Assembly (NCBI RefSeq): GCF_040813715.1
Contig: NZ_JBFOCH010000029.1
DNA length: 64,000 bases
Source of the DNA: Mesorhizobium_K marinum
GTDB lineage: Bacteria; Pseudomonadota; Alphaproteobacteria; Rhizobiales; Rhizobiaceae
Strand: one strand, 5' to 3'
The position numbers and the translations under genes are program-made. This document shows, piece by piece, positions 41,245-49,966 of this stretch (its first letter is position 1; the number at the start of each line of letters is the position of its first letter). The notes beneath the pieces were generated by a model. The model was not told where the DNA came from. It searched no databases and worked only from the letters and a program-made list of their open reading frames with translations.

Positions 41245-42413
41245 TGAGAACCCAGGTCGCCATCATAGGGTCGGGGCCGTCCGGGCTTCTGCTCGGGCGC
41301 CTGCTGGCGGGAATCGGCGTAGACACCGTGATCCTCGAACGGGTGACCCGCGAGCATGTCATGGGGCGCGTGCGCGCCGGCGTTCTCGAGCAAGGCACCG
41401 TCGACCTGCTCGACCATGCCGGTGTCGGCGCCCGACTGCATGCGGAGGGGCTGGAGCATGGCGGTGTCTCGATCGCCTTCGATGGCCGCCTGCACCGGAT
41501 CGACCTTGCCGGGCTGACGGGGAGGCATGTCACCGTATATGGCCAGACCGAGGTCACCCGCGACCTCATCGAGCGCCGCGAGGCGGATGGCCTGATCACG
41601 CACTATGAGGTTTCCGACGTCGCCCTGCACGCGATCGACAGCGATCGCCCCTTCGTGACCTTCCGAAGCGGGGGCGAGGACCTGCGCCTCGACTGCGATT
41701 TCGTCGCCGGCTGCGACGGCTACCACGGTCCGAGTCGCGCCGCCATTCCGGCAACGGTGCTGAGAACCTTCGAAAAGGTCTACCCGTTGGGATGGCTGGG
41801 CGTCCTGGCCGATGTCCCGCCTGTCGATCACGAGCTCATCTACAGCCATCACAGCCGCGGCTTTGCGCTTTGCTCGATGCGCTCGCAGGCCAGGAGCCGC
41901 TACTACATTCAGTGCGCGGCCGACGAAAAGGTCGAGGACTGGCCGGACGACCGTTTCTGGGACGAGTTGCGGCGCCGGCTTCCCTGCGAGGTCGCGGAAC
42001 GCGTGACGGCGGGGCCTTCGTTCGAGAAATCGATCGCGCTCTTGCGGTCTTTCGTCGCCGAACCGATGCGGTTCGGTCGCCTGTTTCTTGTCGGCGATGC
42101 GGCGCATATCGTCCCGCCGACGGGCGCCAAGGGGCTGAACCTCGCGGCGAGCGACGTCCACTATCTGTTTGCCGGGTTGCGGGAGTTTTACCGGGAGGGC
42201 AGCCGGAGCGGCCTCGATGCCTATTCCGACAAGGCGCTGGCGCGCGTCTGGAAGGCGGTGCGGTTTTCCTGGTGGATGACCAGAACGCTGCACCGCTTCG
42301 ACGAGGAAGGCGCCTTCGGCCAGCGCATCCAGGAAGCCGAACTGGACTATCTGGTCCATTCTCGGGCTGCCGAGACGGCTCTCGCCGAAAACTATGTGGG
42401 TCTGCCGTTCTGA
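41244..42413 (+). CDS. pobA: 4-hydroxybenzoate 3-monooxygenase
   Basis: 389-residue flavoprotein hydroxylase turning 4-hydroxybenzoate into protocatechuate with NADPH and O2. FAD motif MRTQVAIIGSGPSGLLLGRL, PobA-specific RVRAGVLEQGTVDLLDHAGV, DG motif FVAGCDGYHGPSR, second FAD motif FLVGDAAHIVPPTGAKGLNL and SYYRL-type region RSRYYIQC. It sits inside the pca operon after pcaB, which places the peripheral and ring-cleavage steps under one promoter. 55 bp follow before pcaI. Confidence 0.95.
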   Translation: MRTQVAIIGSGPSGLLLGRLLAGIGVDTVILERVTREHVMGRVRAGVLEQGTVDLLDHAGVGARLHAEGLEHGGVSIAFDGRLHRIDLAGLTGRHVTVYGQTEVTRDLIERREADGLITHYEVSDVALHAIDSDRPFVTFRSGGEDLRLDCDFVAGCDGYHGPSRAAIPATVLRTFEKVYPLGWLGVLADVPPVDHELIYSHHSRGFALCSMRSQARSRYYIQCAADEKVEDWPDDRFWDELRRRLPCEVAERVTAGPSFEKSIALLRSFVAEPMRFGRLFLVGDAAHIVPPTGAKGLNLAASDVHYLFAGLREFYREGSRSGLDAYSDKALARVWKAVRFSWWMTRTLHRFDEEGAFGQRIQEAELDYLVHSRAAETALAENYVGLPF

Positions 42414-42468
42414 GTTTTGCCAAAGTGAAGCACCGAACATTCGTCTGCAACGCGAACCGGAGTCGCCG

Positions 42469-43326
42469 ATGTCCAAATTTCTGCCGCTTGCGCAGGCAGT
42501 GTCGGAAAACCTGAAGACCGGCGATTCCGTCGCGTTCGAGGGCTTCACCCATCTCATCCCGACCGCTGCCGCTCACGAGGCGCTGCGCCAAGGGTTCACC
42601 GACCTTACGTTGATCCGCATGACGCCGGACCTGATCTACGACCAGATGGTCGGCATGGGCATGGCGAGGAAGATGGTCTTTTCCTATGCCGGCAATCCCG
42701 GCGTCGGTCTTCTGCGGCGCGTCCGCGACGCCGTGGAGAACGGCTGGCCGCGCAGCCTGGAACTCGAGGAACACAGTCACGCTGCGATGGCCAATGCGTA
42801 CGAGGCGGGTGCCGCAGGGTTGCCTTTCGCAGTATTCCGCGGCTATCGCGGCGCCGAGCTTGCCCGTGTCACGCATACGATCAAGTCCGTGACCTGCCCC
42901 TTCACCGGTGAGGAACTGGCAGCGGTGCCGGCGGTCAGGCCGGACGTAACCTTCATCCATGCGCAGAAGGCCGATCGCAAGGGCAACGTGCTGGTGGAGG
43001 GCATCGTCGGCGTCCAGAAGGAGGCGGTGCTCGCGGCGAAGCGCGCAGTCGTGACGGTCGAGGAGGTCGTCGACGACTTCGACGACCTCCATCCCAATCT
43101 CTGCGTCCTGCCTGCCTGGACCGTCACGGCGATCTCCGTGGTGCCTGGCGGCGCGCACCCCTCCTACGTGCACGGCCGCTATGCGCGCGACAACGCCGCC
43201 TATGTCGAATGGGACGAGATCGCTGCAGACCGCGACCGCTTCCGCCGGTGGATGCAGGAGAACGTCATGGAAAAGACGCCCGACGATTTCGCCGGCCGCG
43301 TGGCGCATCTGAGGAATGCCGCATGA
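42469..43326 (+). CDS. pcaI: 3-oxoadipate CoA-transferase subunit A
   Basis: 285 residues. Activates beta-ketoadipate with CoA from succinyl-CoA together with PcaJ. N-terminal LKTGDSVAFEGFTHLIPTAA, then GNPGVGLLRRVRDAVENGWP and THTIKSVTCPFTGEELAAVP. The start ATG 42469 follows CGGAGTCGCCG. ATGA overlap with pcaJ at 43323-43326. The alpha subunit is of the longer type common in alphaproteobacteria and actinobacteria. Confidence 0.92.
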   Translation: MSKFLPLAQAVSENLKTGDSVAFEGFTHLIPTAAAHEALRQGFTDLTLIRMTPDLIYDQMVGMGMARKMVFSYAGNPGVGLLRRVRDAVENGWPRSLELEEHSHAAMANAYEAGAAGLPFAVFRGYRGAELARVTHTIKSVTCPFTGEELAAVPAVRPDVTFIHAQKADRKGNVLVEGIVGVQKEAVLAAKRAVVTVEEVVDDFDDLHPNLCVLPAWTVTAISVVPGGAHPSYVHGRYARDNAAYVEWDEIAADRDRFRRWMQENVMEKTPDDFAGRVAHLRNAA

Positions 43327-44105
43327 GCGAGCCCTTCACGCCCAACGAGATGATGACCATCGCGGCAAGCCGAGCGCTCGCAAACGACGACGTCTGCTTC
43401 GTCGGCATAGGAGCGCCGTCTGCTGCCTGCAACGTGGCGCGCCTCACCCACGCGCCCGACATCACGCTGATCTACGAGTCGGGGACCATCGGCACGGCTC
43501 CCGACGTCCTGCCACTGTCGATCGGCGACGGCGAGCTTTGCGATACTGCCGTCACCACCGTCGCCGTACCCGAGATGTTCCGCTACTGGCTGCAGGGCGG
43601 CCGCATCACCATCGGCTTCCTCGGCGCGGCGCAACTCGACAAGTACGGCAACATCAACACCACCGTGATCGGCGACTATGCGCATCCGAAGACGCGGCTG
43701 CCCGGGGGCGGCGGTGCGCCCGAGATCGCGACCAGCGCGAAGCAAGTCTACATCACCATGGCGCAGTCGAAGCGCGGGATGGTGGAAAAGATCGACTTCT
43801 TCACCTCCTTCGGCCACGGCGATGGCGGCGACCACCGCAAGCGGCTTGGCATCGACACGGCCGGTCCTACGCTCCTCATCACTGACCTCGCCATCTGGAA
43901 GCCCGACCCGGCGACCAAGGAATTCACCGTCGTCTCGCTCCATCCGGGCGTCACGCGACAGATGGTGCAGGACACCTGCGGCTGGACCGTGACGTTTGCC
44001 GATCAGGTCGAGAGCACGCCGGCGCCGACCGCGCTGGAACTGACGACGCTGCGCGACCTGCAGGCGCGTACGAAGGCCGCGCATGCAGGGGCTGCAAAGC
44101 CATAG
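43323..44105 (+). CDS. pcaJ: 3-oxoadipate CoA-transferase subunit B
   Basis: 260 residues with the catalytic Glu in ITLIYESGTIGTAPDVLPLS, oxyanion-type motif VGIGAPSAACNVARL, and IGFLGAAQLDKYGNINTTVI. Forms the transferase with PcaI. Last gene of the pca operon; the next gene is a convergent LysR. The thiolase PcaF needed for the final step is not in the window. Confidence 0.93.
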   Translation: MSEPFTPNEMMTIAASRALANDDVCFVGIGAPSAACNVARLTHAPDITLIYESGTIGTAPDVLPLSIGDGELCDTAVTTVAVPEMFRYWLQGGRITIGFLGAAQLDKYGNINTTVIGDYAHPKTRLPGGGGAPEIATSAKQVYITMAQSKRGMVEKIDFFTSFGHGDGGDHRKRLGIDTAGPTLLITDLAIWKPDPATKEFTVVSLHPGVTRQMVQDTCGWTVTFADQVESTPAPTALELTTLRDLQARTKAAHAGAAKP

Positions 44106-44196
44106 AAGTAAGCCTGGGAGGGCAAGGCTGCCGCGGGATGGCTTGCGCCGGCGCGTGCTTCAGTTGGATCATTCGAGTGCTAGTGCCGCCGGCGGC

Positions 44197-45147
44197 CTAT
44201 GCGCTCCAGACCACGGCCTGTTCGTGGCGTTTGATGAGGTGTTTGAGGTCGTCGAAGCTTTTCCTGACATGCGCCGCGAACGCGTCGATGGCAGGCGCTC
44301 GTCCCTGGTCGACGCGGCGCAGCAGGCCGAGTGCCCGCTCCGGGTGCGGGATTTTGACGGGCAGGGCGGTGATAGCCTTCTCGTTGCGGTATGCGAACAC
44401 CACGCTGTGCGGCAGGATCGTGAGCGCGTCGCTCGCCTTCATGTAGTTGATCGCGCTTGTGAGCGAACCGCCTGAATAGCGGATCTTGATCTCGGTGGCG
44501 CCGAGCGAAAGGATGAGGCTGCGTAGGTCGGCGAGCAGCGGGCTGCCGGAAGGCGGGGCGATCCAGGGGTAGTCGAGCAGTTCCGACGCCTTCAGCTTCC
44601 GCTTCAGGAGCAACGGATGCGTCGATCGGCAGGCGACCACGTTGCGCCCGGGCAGAACCTCCTGGAAGCGCATGCCCGAACCCTCGTCCAGCACGTCGAT
44701 CGGGCAGATCGCAAGGTCAATGCGGTCGGCATTGATCGCGGCACGAAGTTCGCGCAGGTAGCCGTAGCTCTGTTCGACGCGCACGTCGGGCGAGGCGTTC
44801 TGGAAACTGGCGACCATGCCGGAAATCAGGGCGTCCATGAAAAACGGCGTGCCGCCAACCCGGACTACGCCGGTGCTGCCCTGCCTGAATCCCTCGACGA
44901 TGGCCGATGCCTTGCGCGATGCCGTCAGCATCGCCTGCCCATGGTCGGCAAGAGCGCGCCCGAGCGGCGTCGGCTGCAACGGCCGCCTGCTCCTGAAAAA
45001 AAGAGGCTCGCCGAGCCGCTTTTCCAGCATTGCGATGGTCCGCGATACGGCGGGTTGCGTCAGCCCCAACAGCGCCGCGCCCTCGGTGACGCCGCCCGCC
45101 TGGACGACGGCAGCCAGTTGAACGAGGTGCCGTTCATCGAACTTCAT
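44197..45147 (-). CDS. LysR-family regulator of the hydroxyquinol cluster
   Basis: 316 residues: HTH region LVQLAAVVQAGGVTEGAALL and TQPAVSRTIAMLEKRLGEPL; effector domain VVRVGGTPFFMDALISGMVA. It is divergent from the hydroxyquinol dioxygenase-maleylacetate reductase-monooxygenase operon (start 45226), with an AT-rich ATAT-GCT-ATAT dyad at 45152-45162 five bases before its own start. By position it most likely regulates that operon. Confidence 0.92.
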   Translation of the reverse strand: MKFDERHLVQLAAVVQAGGVTEGAALLGLTQPAVSRTIAMLEKRLGEPLFFRSRRPLQPTPLGRALADHGQAMLTASRKASAIVEGFRQGSTGVVRVGGTPFFMDALISGMVASFQNASPDVRVEQSYGYLRELRAAINADRIDLAICPIDVLDEGSGMRFQEVLPGRNVVACRSTHPLLLKRKLKASELLDYPWIAPPSGSPLLADLRSLILSLGATEIKIRYSGGSLTSAINYMKASDALTILPHSVVFAYRNEKAITALPVKIPHPERALGLLRRVDQGRAPAIDAFAAHVRKSFDDLKHLIKRHEQAVVWSA

Positions 45148-45225
45148 AACGATATGCTATATTGATCGCACGAAAAATCATCAAGCGCTACGGCAAGGCC
45201 TGCTAGCCTCTTTGCGGGAGGAAGA

Positions 45226-46083
45226 ATGGCGGGTTCGTCGTTCACGGAAGGGAATTCGGCGGAGATCGTCGCCGAGCGGCTTGCCCGTTCCGACGGATCG
45301 CTGCCGCGCTTCCTGGCCGCGCTCGTCGAAGCCCTGCACCGTGTCGTGAAGGAGACGCGGCCGACTCCTTCCGACTGGCGCAAGGCCATTGCGTTCCTCA
45401 CCGAAGTCGGCCATGCCAGCGACGACAGGCGGCAGGAGTGGGTACTGCTTTCGGATCTGCTGGGGATCACCGCGCTTGTCGAGGAAATCAATTCACGCCG
45501 GCCGAAAGGCGCCACGCCCAACACCGTGCGCGGCCCGTTCTATCGCGCCGACGCCCCGCGACTGCCGCTCGGCGCCGATATCTGCCTTGACGGGCGCGGC
45601 GAACCGCTGCAGGTGGCGGCCCGCGTTTCCGATCTGGACGGCAATCCCGTCGCCGGCGCTACCGTGGAAACATGGCAGGCGAATTCGGAGGGGCTCTACG
45701 AGAACCAGCAACCAGACCTGCAACCGGAATTCAACCTGCGCGGCAGGTTCACGACCGACACGGGCGGCCAGTGCCACTACCGGACGATCAGGCCGAAGGG
45801 GTATGCAGTGCCGTGCGACGGTCCGGTCGGGCAGATGCTCGGGGCGATCGGGTATCCGCTTCGACGCCCCGCCCATCTTCACTTCATCGTCAGGGCCGAT
45901 GGCTTCGAGACGATCAGCACCCATGTCTATGACGCAGTTGACCCCGATCTCGCCGAGGACGCCCTCTTCGGCGTCAAACCGGAACTCGTGGGCGAGTTCC
46001 GCCGCACAGGCAAGCAGAAGAACTGGTCGCTCGACTTCACCTTCGTGATGGTCCGGGCGAGGAAGGATCGCCGCGCCGCATGA
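45226..46083 (+). CDS. Hydroxyquinol 1,2-dioxygenase, copy 1 (intradiol)
   Basis: 285 residues: N-terminal dimerisation domain (LVEALHRVVKETRPTPSDW, FLTEVGHASDDRRQEWVLLS) and intradiol core with GATVETWQANSEGLYENQ (Tyr), IRPKGYAVPCDGPVG (Tyr) and RPAHLHFIVRADGF (His, His) as iron ligands. Hydroxyquinol is cleaved to maleylacetate. The N-terminal DDRRQEW pattern separates it from catechol enzymes. ATGA overlap with maleylacetate reductase. About 35-45% similar by eye to copy 2 at 48937, so not a recent duplicate. Confidence 0.88.
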   Translation: MAGSSFTEGNSAEIVAERLARSDGSLPRFLAALVEALHRVVKETRPTPSDWRKAIAFLTEVGHASDDRRQEWVLLSDLLGITALVEEINSRRPKGATPNTVRGPFYRADAPRLPLGADICLDGRGEPLQVAARVSDLDGNPVAGATVETWQANSEGLYENQQPDLQPEFNLRGRFTTDTGGQCHYRTIRPKGYAVPCDGPVGQMLGAIGYPLRRPAHLHFIVRADGFETISTHVYDAVDPDLAEDALFGVKPELVGEFRRTGKQKNWSLDFTFVMVRARKDRRAA

Positions 46084-47141
46084 CGCTTTCCTTCACCTAC
46101 CAGGGCAGCGCCGCCCGTATCGTCTTCGCTCGCGGGGCAAGTGCACGCGCCGGCGAATGGATCGAAAAGCTCGATTGCCGGCGGGCGCTGGTCCTGTCGA
46201 CGCGCGAGCAGGCCGATGCCGCCGAAGCGCTGTCGCACCGTCTCGGCGGGCTGTCGGCTGGCGTCTTCGCGAAGGCGGAGATGCATACCCCGGTGGCAGT
46301 GACGGAGGACGCCGTCAACGTCGCGGCGAGGCTCGGCGCCGATTGCGTGGTGTCGCTCGGAGGCGGGTCGACGACCGGCCTTGGCAAGGCGATGGCCCTG
46401 CGCACAGACATTGCGCAGATCGTCATTCCAACAACCTATGCCGGCTCCGAAGTTACGCCGATCATCGGCCAGACCGAGGGCGGGGCCAAGACGACGATCC
46501 GCACGCAAAAGGTCGTTCCGGAAGTCGTCATCTACGATGCGGAACTCACGCTCGGCCTGCCGGTCGGCATGAGCGTCACCAGCGGGCTGAACGCAATAGC
46601 ACATGCGGCCGAGGGACTTTACGCGGAAGACCGCAATCCGATTTCATCCCTGATGGCGGTCGACGGAATGCGTGCGCTGAAGGAAGCGCTGCCCGTCATC
46701 GTCGGCGACCCGCGCAACGTCGGAGCGCGAGAGAAGGCGCTCTATGGCGCCTGGCTCTGCGGTACCGTGCTTGGCCAAGTCGCGATGTCGCTGCATCACA
46801 AGATCTGCCACACGCTCGGCGGCAGCTTCGACACGCCGCACGCCGAGACGCATGCGGTGATGCTGCCGCATACGATCGGCTTCAATGCTGCGGCTGCGGG
46901 CGGCGAACTCGGGCCGGTTTCCGAGATTTTCGGCGGCTCTCCCGGCCAGGCGCTCTACGATTTTGCGCGCTCGATCGGCTCTCCGATGCGGCTTAGGGCA
47001 TTCGGCCTGACCGAGGCCGACCTCGACTGCGCCGCCGACCTCGCGGCGAAGAATCCCTATTCGAATCCACGGCCCATCGACCGTGCCTCGATCCGGTTCC
47101 TGCTCCAGGAGGCGTGGGAAGGCGCGCGGCCGTCCGTCTGA
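46080..47141 (+). CDS. Maleylacetate reductase
   Basis: 353-residue iron-type alcohol dehydrogenase family member that reduces maleylacetate to 3-oxoadipate with NAD(P)H. Conserved: CVVSLGGGSTTGLGKAMALR, IVIPTTYAGSEVTPIIGQTE, metal/active-site region HHKICHTLGGSFDTPHAETH and VMLPHTIGFN. Joins the hydroxyquinol branch to pcaIJ through beta-ketoadipate. Confidence 0.93.
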   Translation: MTLSFTYQGSAARIVFARGASARAGEWIEKLDCRRALVLSTREQADAAEALSHRLGGLSAGVFAKAEMHTPVAVTEDAVNVAARLGADCVVSLGGGSTTGLGKAMALRTDIAQIVIPTTYAGSEVTPIIGQTEGGAKTTIRTQKVVPEVVIYDAELTLGLPVGMSVTSGLNAIAHAAEGLYAEDRNPISSLMAVDGMRALKEALPVIVGDPRNVGAREKALYGAWLCGTVLGQVAMSLHHKICHTLGGSFDTPHAETHAVMLPHTIGFNAAAAGGELGPVSEIFGGSPGQALYDFARSIGSPMRLRAFGLTEADLDCAADLAAKNPYSNPRPIDRASIRFLLQEAWEGARPSV

Positions 47142-47174
47142 GTGGAACCGGCGAACAGATGAAGGAAACGCTGT

Positions 47175-48929
47175 ATGGCTGACATCACGACCGACGTTCT
47201 GATCATCGGCACCGGTCCGGCGGGCGCCGCGACAGCCGCACTGCTCGCCAGCTATGGCGTCGAGAACATGCTGATCAACCGCTACCGCTGGCTCGCCAAC
47301 ACGCCGCGGGCGCACATCACCAACCAGCGCACGATGGAGGTGCTGCGCGACCTCGGCCGCGAGGTCGAGGACGAAGCCTACATGTTCGCCACGCAGCAGG
47401 ATCTGATGGGCGAGAACGTGTTCTGCACCTCGCTTGCAGGCGAAGAGATCGGCCGCCTCAAGACATGGGGCAAGCATCCGCTGAGCCGCGCCGAGCATCA
47501 GCTCTCGTCGCCGTCGCACATGAACGACCTGCCGCAGACCTTCATGGAGCCGCTGCTCTTCAAGACAGCCTGTTCGCGCGGCACGCAGGCGCGGATGTCG
47601 ACCGAGTATGTCAGCCACAAGCAGGACAAGAGCGGGGTGACCACGACATGCCGGGACCGCCTGTCCGGCAAGGAGTTCACCGTCCGCTCCAAATATCTCG
47701 TCGGCGCGGACGGCGGCAATTCCAAGGTCGCGGAAGACGCGAAGTTGAAATTCGAGGGCAAGATGGGCGTCGGCGGTTCGATGAACATCCTCTTCAAGGC
47801 GGACCTTTCCAAGTACGTCGCCCACCGTCCATCGGTACTCTACTGGGTCGTGCAGCCCGGCGCCGATGTCGGCGGCATCGGCATGGGCCTCGTGCGGATG
47901 GTGCGCCCCTGGAACGAATGGCTGATCGTCTGGGGCTACGATATCAACCAGCCGGCGCCTGAAGTCGACGAGGCCTTCGCAACCAAGGTTGCCCGCGATC
48001 TCGTCGGCGATCCGGATCTCGAGATAGACATCCAGTCCGTCTCCACCTGGACGGTCAACAACATGTACGCGACCACCATGCAGAATGGCCGCGTCTTCTG
48101 TATGGGCGACGCGACGCATCGCCACCCGCCGTCCAACGGGCTCGGCTCCAACACGTCGATCCAGGATGCCTTCAACCTCGCTTGGAAGATCGCCTACGTG
48201 CTCAAAGGAGCGGCCGGAGAAGGGCTGCTCGACAGCTATCAGGTCGAGCGCGCGCCGATCGCCAAGCAGATCGTCACCCGCGCCAACAAGTCGATCGAGG
48301 AGTTCGGCCCGATCTTCAAGGCGCTCGGACTGCTGGATTCGATCGACCCGGTGAAGATGCAGCAGAACATGGATGCGCGCTGCGACGATACGCCGGCCGC
48401 CGAGGAACAGCGCCGCAGAATCCGCGAGACGATCGCCTTCAAGGTCTACGAGTTCGATGCTCATGGCGTCGAGATGAACCAGCGCTACAGGTCGAAGGCG
48501 GTCTTCGCCGACGGTCAGAGGGAACCGAAGTTCGAACGGGATGCCGAGCTTCACTACCAGCCGACGACCTGGCCCGGCGCCCGCCTGCCGCATGCCTGGG
48601 TGTTCGGCGGGAACGGCACCCGGGCTTCGACCCTCGACCTTTGCGGCAAAGGTCGCTTCACTGTCTTCACGGGCATCGGCGGCAAGGGCTGGATCGACGC
48701 CGCGAAGACCCTGTCGAAGGAACTCTGCATCGACATCAACGCCCATGTTGTCGGTCCGCGCCAGGAATGGCAGGACCTGACAGGCGACTGGGCCAATCTG
48801 CGCGGAGTGCGCGATGGCGGCATCGTTCTGACCCGCCCCGACCAGCATGTCTGCTGGCGCAAGGAGGCGATGGTGAAGGACCCGGTCGCGGCGTTGCGCA
48901 AGGCCCTGAAATCCGTACTGGCGCTGTGA
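47175..48929 (+). CDS. FAD-dependent phenol-type monooxygenase (TfdB/resorcinol-hydroxylase-like)
   Basis: 584-residue group A flavin hydroxylase. GxGxxG motif TDVLIIGTGPAGAATAALLA, DG motif KYLVGADGGNSKVAEDAK, second FAD motif VFCMGDATHRHPPSNGLGSN then TSIQDAFNLAWKIAYVL, and a C-terminal thioredoxin-like domain (about 430-584). Closest in look to 2,4-dichlorophenol 6-monooxygenase and related phenol hydroxylases. Between a maleylacetate reductase and a hydroxyquinol dioxygenase, it probably makes hydroxyquinol by hydroxylating resorcinol, hydroquinone or a substituted phenol. GAAGGAAA precedes the ATG at 47175. Confidence 0.86.
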   Translation: MADITTDVLIIGTGPAGAATAALLASYGVENMLINRYRWLANTPRAHITNQRTMEVLRDLGREVEDEAYMFATQQDLMGENVFCTSLAGEEIGRLKTWGKHPLSRAEHQLSSPSHMNDLPQTFMEPLLFKTACSRGTQARMSTEYVSHKQDKSGVTTTCRDRLSGKEFTVRSKYLVGADGGNSKVAEDAKLKFEGKMGVGGSMNILFKADLSKYVAHRPSVLYWVVQPGADVGGIGMGLVRMVRPWNEWLIVWGYDINQPAPEVDEAFATKVARDLVGDPDLEIDIQSVSTWTVNNMYATTMQNGRVFCMGDATHRHPPSNGLGSNTSIQDAFNLAWKIAYVLKGAAGEGLLDSYQVERAPIAKQIVTRANKSIEEFGPIFKALGLLDSIDPVKMQQNMDARCDDTPAAEEQRRRIRETIAFKVYEFDAHGVEMNQRYRSKAVFADGQREPKFERDAELHYQPTTWPGARLPHAWVFGGNGTRASTLDLCGKGRFTVFTGIGGKGWIDAAKTLSKELCIDINAHVVGPRQEWQDLTGDWANLRGVRDGGIVLTRPDQHVCWRKEAMVKDPVAALRKALKSVLAL

Positions 48930-48936
48930 GGCCGAA

Positions 48937-49953
48937 ATGAACGCTCGCAACAAGGGGTTCTTCTCCGAAGAGACTTCCGTCGAGGTCGTCACCGCCCGCA
49001 ATTCCGGCACGAAGGACGCACGATTGAAGCAGGTGATGGAGGTCATCACCCGAAAGCTTCACGAGGCGGTCAAGGAGATCGAGCCGACGCAGGACGAATG
49101 GTTCGATGCGATCATATTCCTGACGAAGACCGGCCACATGTGCACCGACTGGCGGCAGGAGTTCATCCTGCTTTCCGACGTGCTCGGCGTGTCGATGCTG
49201 GTCGACGCCATCAACAACCGCAAGCCATCAGGCGCCTCGGAAAGCACTGTCCTCGGGCCCTTCCATGTCGCCGATGCGCCGGAGTTGCCCATGGGCGCCA
49301 ACATCTGCCTCGATCGCAAGGGCGAGGACATGGTGATCAGCGGGCGAATCCTGGACACTGAGGGCAAGCCGGTCGATGGCGCGGTGCTGGACGTCTGGCA
49401 GGCCAACGATGAAGGCTTCTACGACGTCCAGCAGAAGGGGATCCAGCCGGACTTCAACCTGCGCGGCGTGTTTCGCACCGGAGCGGACGGGCGCTACTGG
49501 TTCCGTGCGGTGAAGCCGAGATTCTATCCGATCCCCGACGACGGCCCAGTCGGCCAGTTGCTGGAGGCGCTCGACCGCGAACCATATCGCCCGGCGCACC
49601 TCCATTTCATCCTGAAGGCCGACGGCTTCGCGACGCTGGTCACGCACATCTTCGATCCGGACGATCCCTACATCGATACGGACGCGGTGTTCGGCGTGAA
49701 GGAAAGCCTGCTCGCCGAGTTCAGGAANCCGGCGCACCTCCATTTCATCCTCAAGGCCGACGGCTTCGCGACGCTGGTCACGCACATCTTCGATCCGGAC
49801 GATCCCTACATCGATACGGACGCGGTGTTCGGCGTGAAGGAAAGCCTGCTTGCCGAGTTCAGGAAGATCAACGACCGGAAGCGGGCGAAGGAACTGGGTT
49901 TCGAGGACTGGTTCTGGGAGGTGGAGTATGACTTCGTGCTGGCCAGGAAGTAG
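48937..49953 (+). CDS. Hydroxyquinol 1,2-dioxygenase, copy 2 (intradiol; split by an N)
   Basis: Intradiol dioxygenase starting MNARNKGFFSEETSVEVVTA. Dimerisation domain FLTKTGHMCTDWRQEFILLS; iron ligands Tyr in ANDEGFYDVQQKG, Tyr in PRFYPIPDDGPVG, and HxH in RPAHLHFILKADGF. An N at 49728 is flanked by a 138-bp in-frame overlap, so PAHLHFILKADGFATLVTHI appears twice; collapsed length is about 292, normal for the family. The C-terminal KELGFEDWFWEVEYDFVLA is typical. Last gene of the operon, convergent with IclR 13 bp away. Confidence 0.9.
   Translation: MNARNKGFFSEETSVEVVTARNSGTKDARLKQVMEVITRKLHEAVKEIEPTQDEWFDAIIFLTKTGHMCTDWRQEFILLSDVLGVSMLVDAINNRKPSGASESTVLGPFHVADAPELPMGANICLDRKGEDMVISGRILDTEGKPVDGAVLDVWQANDEGFYDVQQKGIQPDFNLRGVFRTGADGRYWFRAVKPRFYPIPDDGPVGQLLEALDREPYRPAHLHFILKADGFATLVTHIFDPDDPYIDTDAVFGVKESLLAEFRXPAHLHFILKADGFATLVTHIFDPDDPYIDTDAVFGVKESLLAEFRKINDRKRAKELGFEDWFWEVEYDFVLARK
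49591..49865. repeat. Contig-end duplication around N at 49728 (assembly artefact)
   Basis: Bases 49591-49727 recur at 49729-49865 (offset 138) with SNPs such as CATCCTGAAG versus CATCCTCAAG. In frame, so it inflates the dioxygenase by 46 residues. Confidence 0.87.
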
Positions 49954-49966
49954 CGCCCGGCGCCAG

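Noticed and set aside
41022..43308. Two long minus-strand open frames across pobA and pcaI
   Set aside because: They lie antisense to pobA and pcaI/pcaJ, which carry full catalytic motifs; codon-bias shadows.
46644..49049. 801-residue minus-strand open frame across the hydroxyquinol genes
   Set aside because: It overlaps three well-supported plus-strand enzymes and its translation lacks any family motif.
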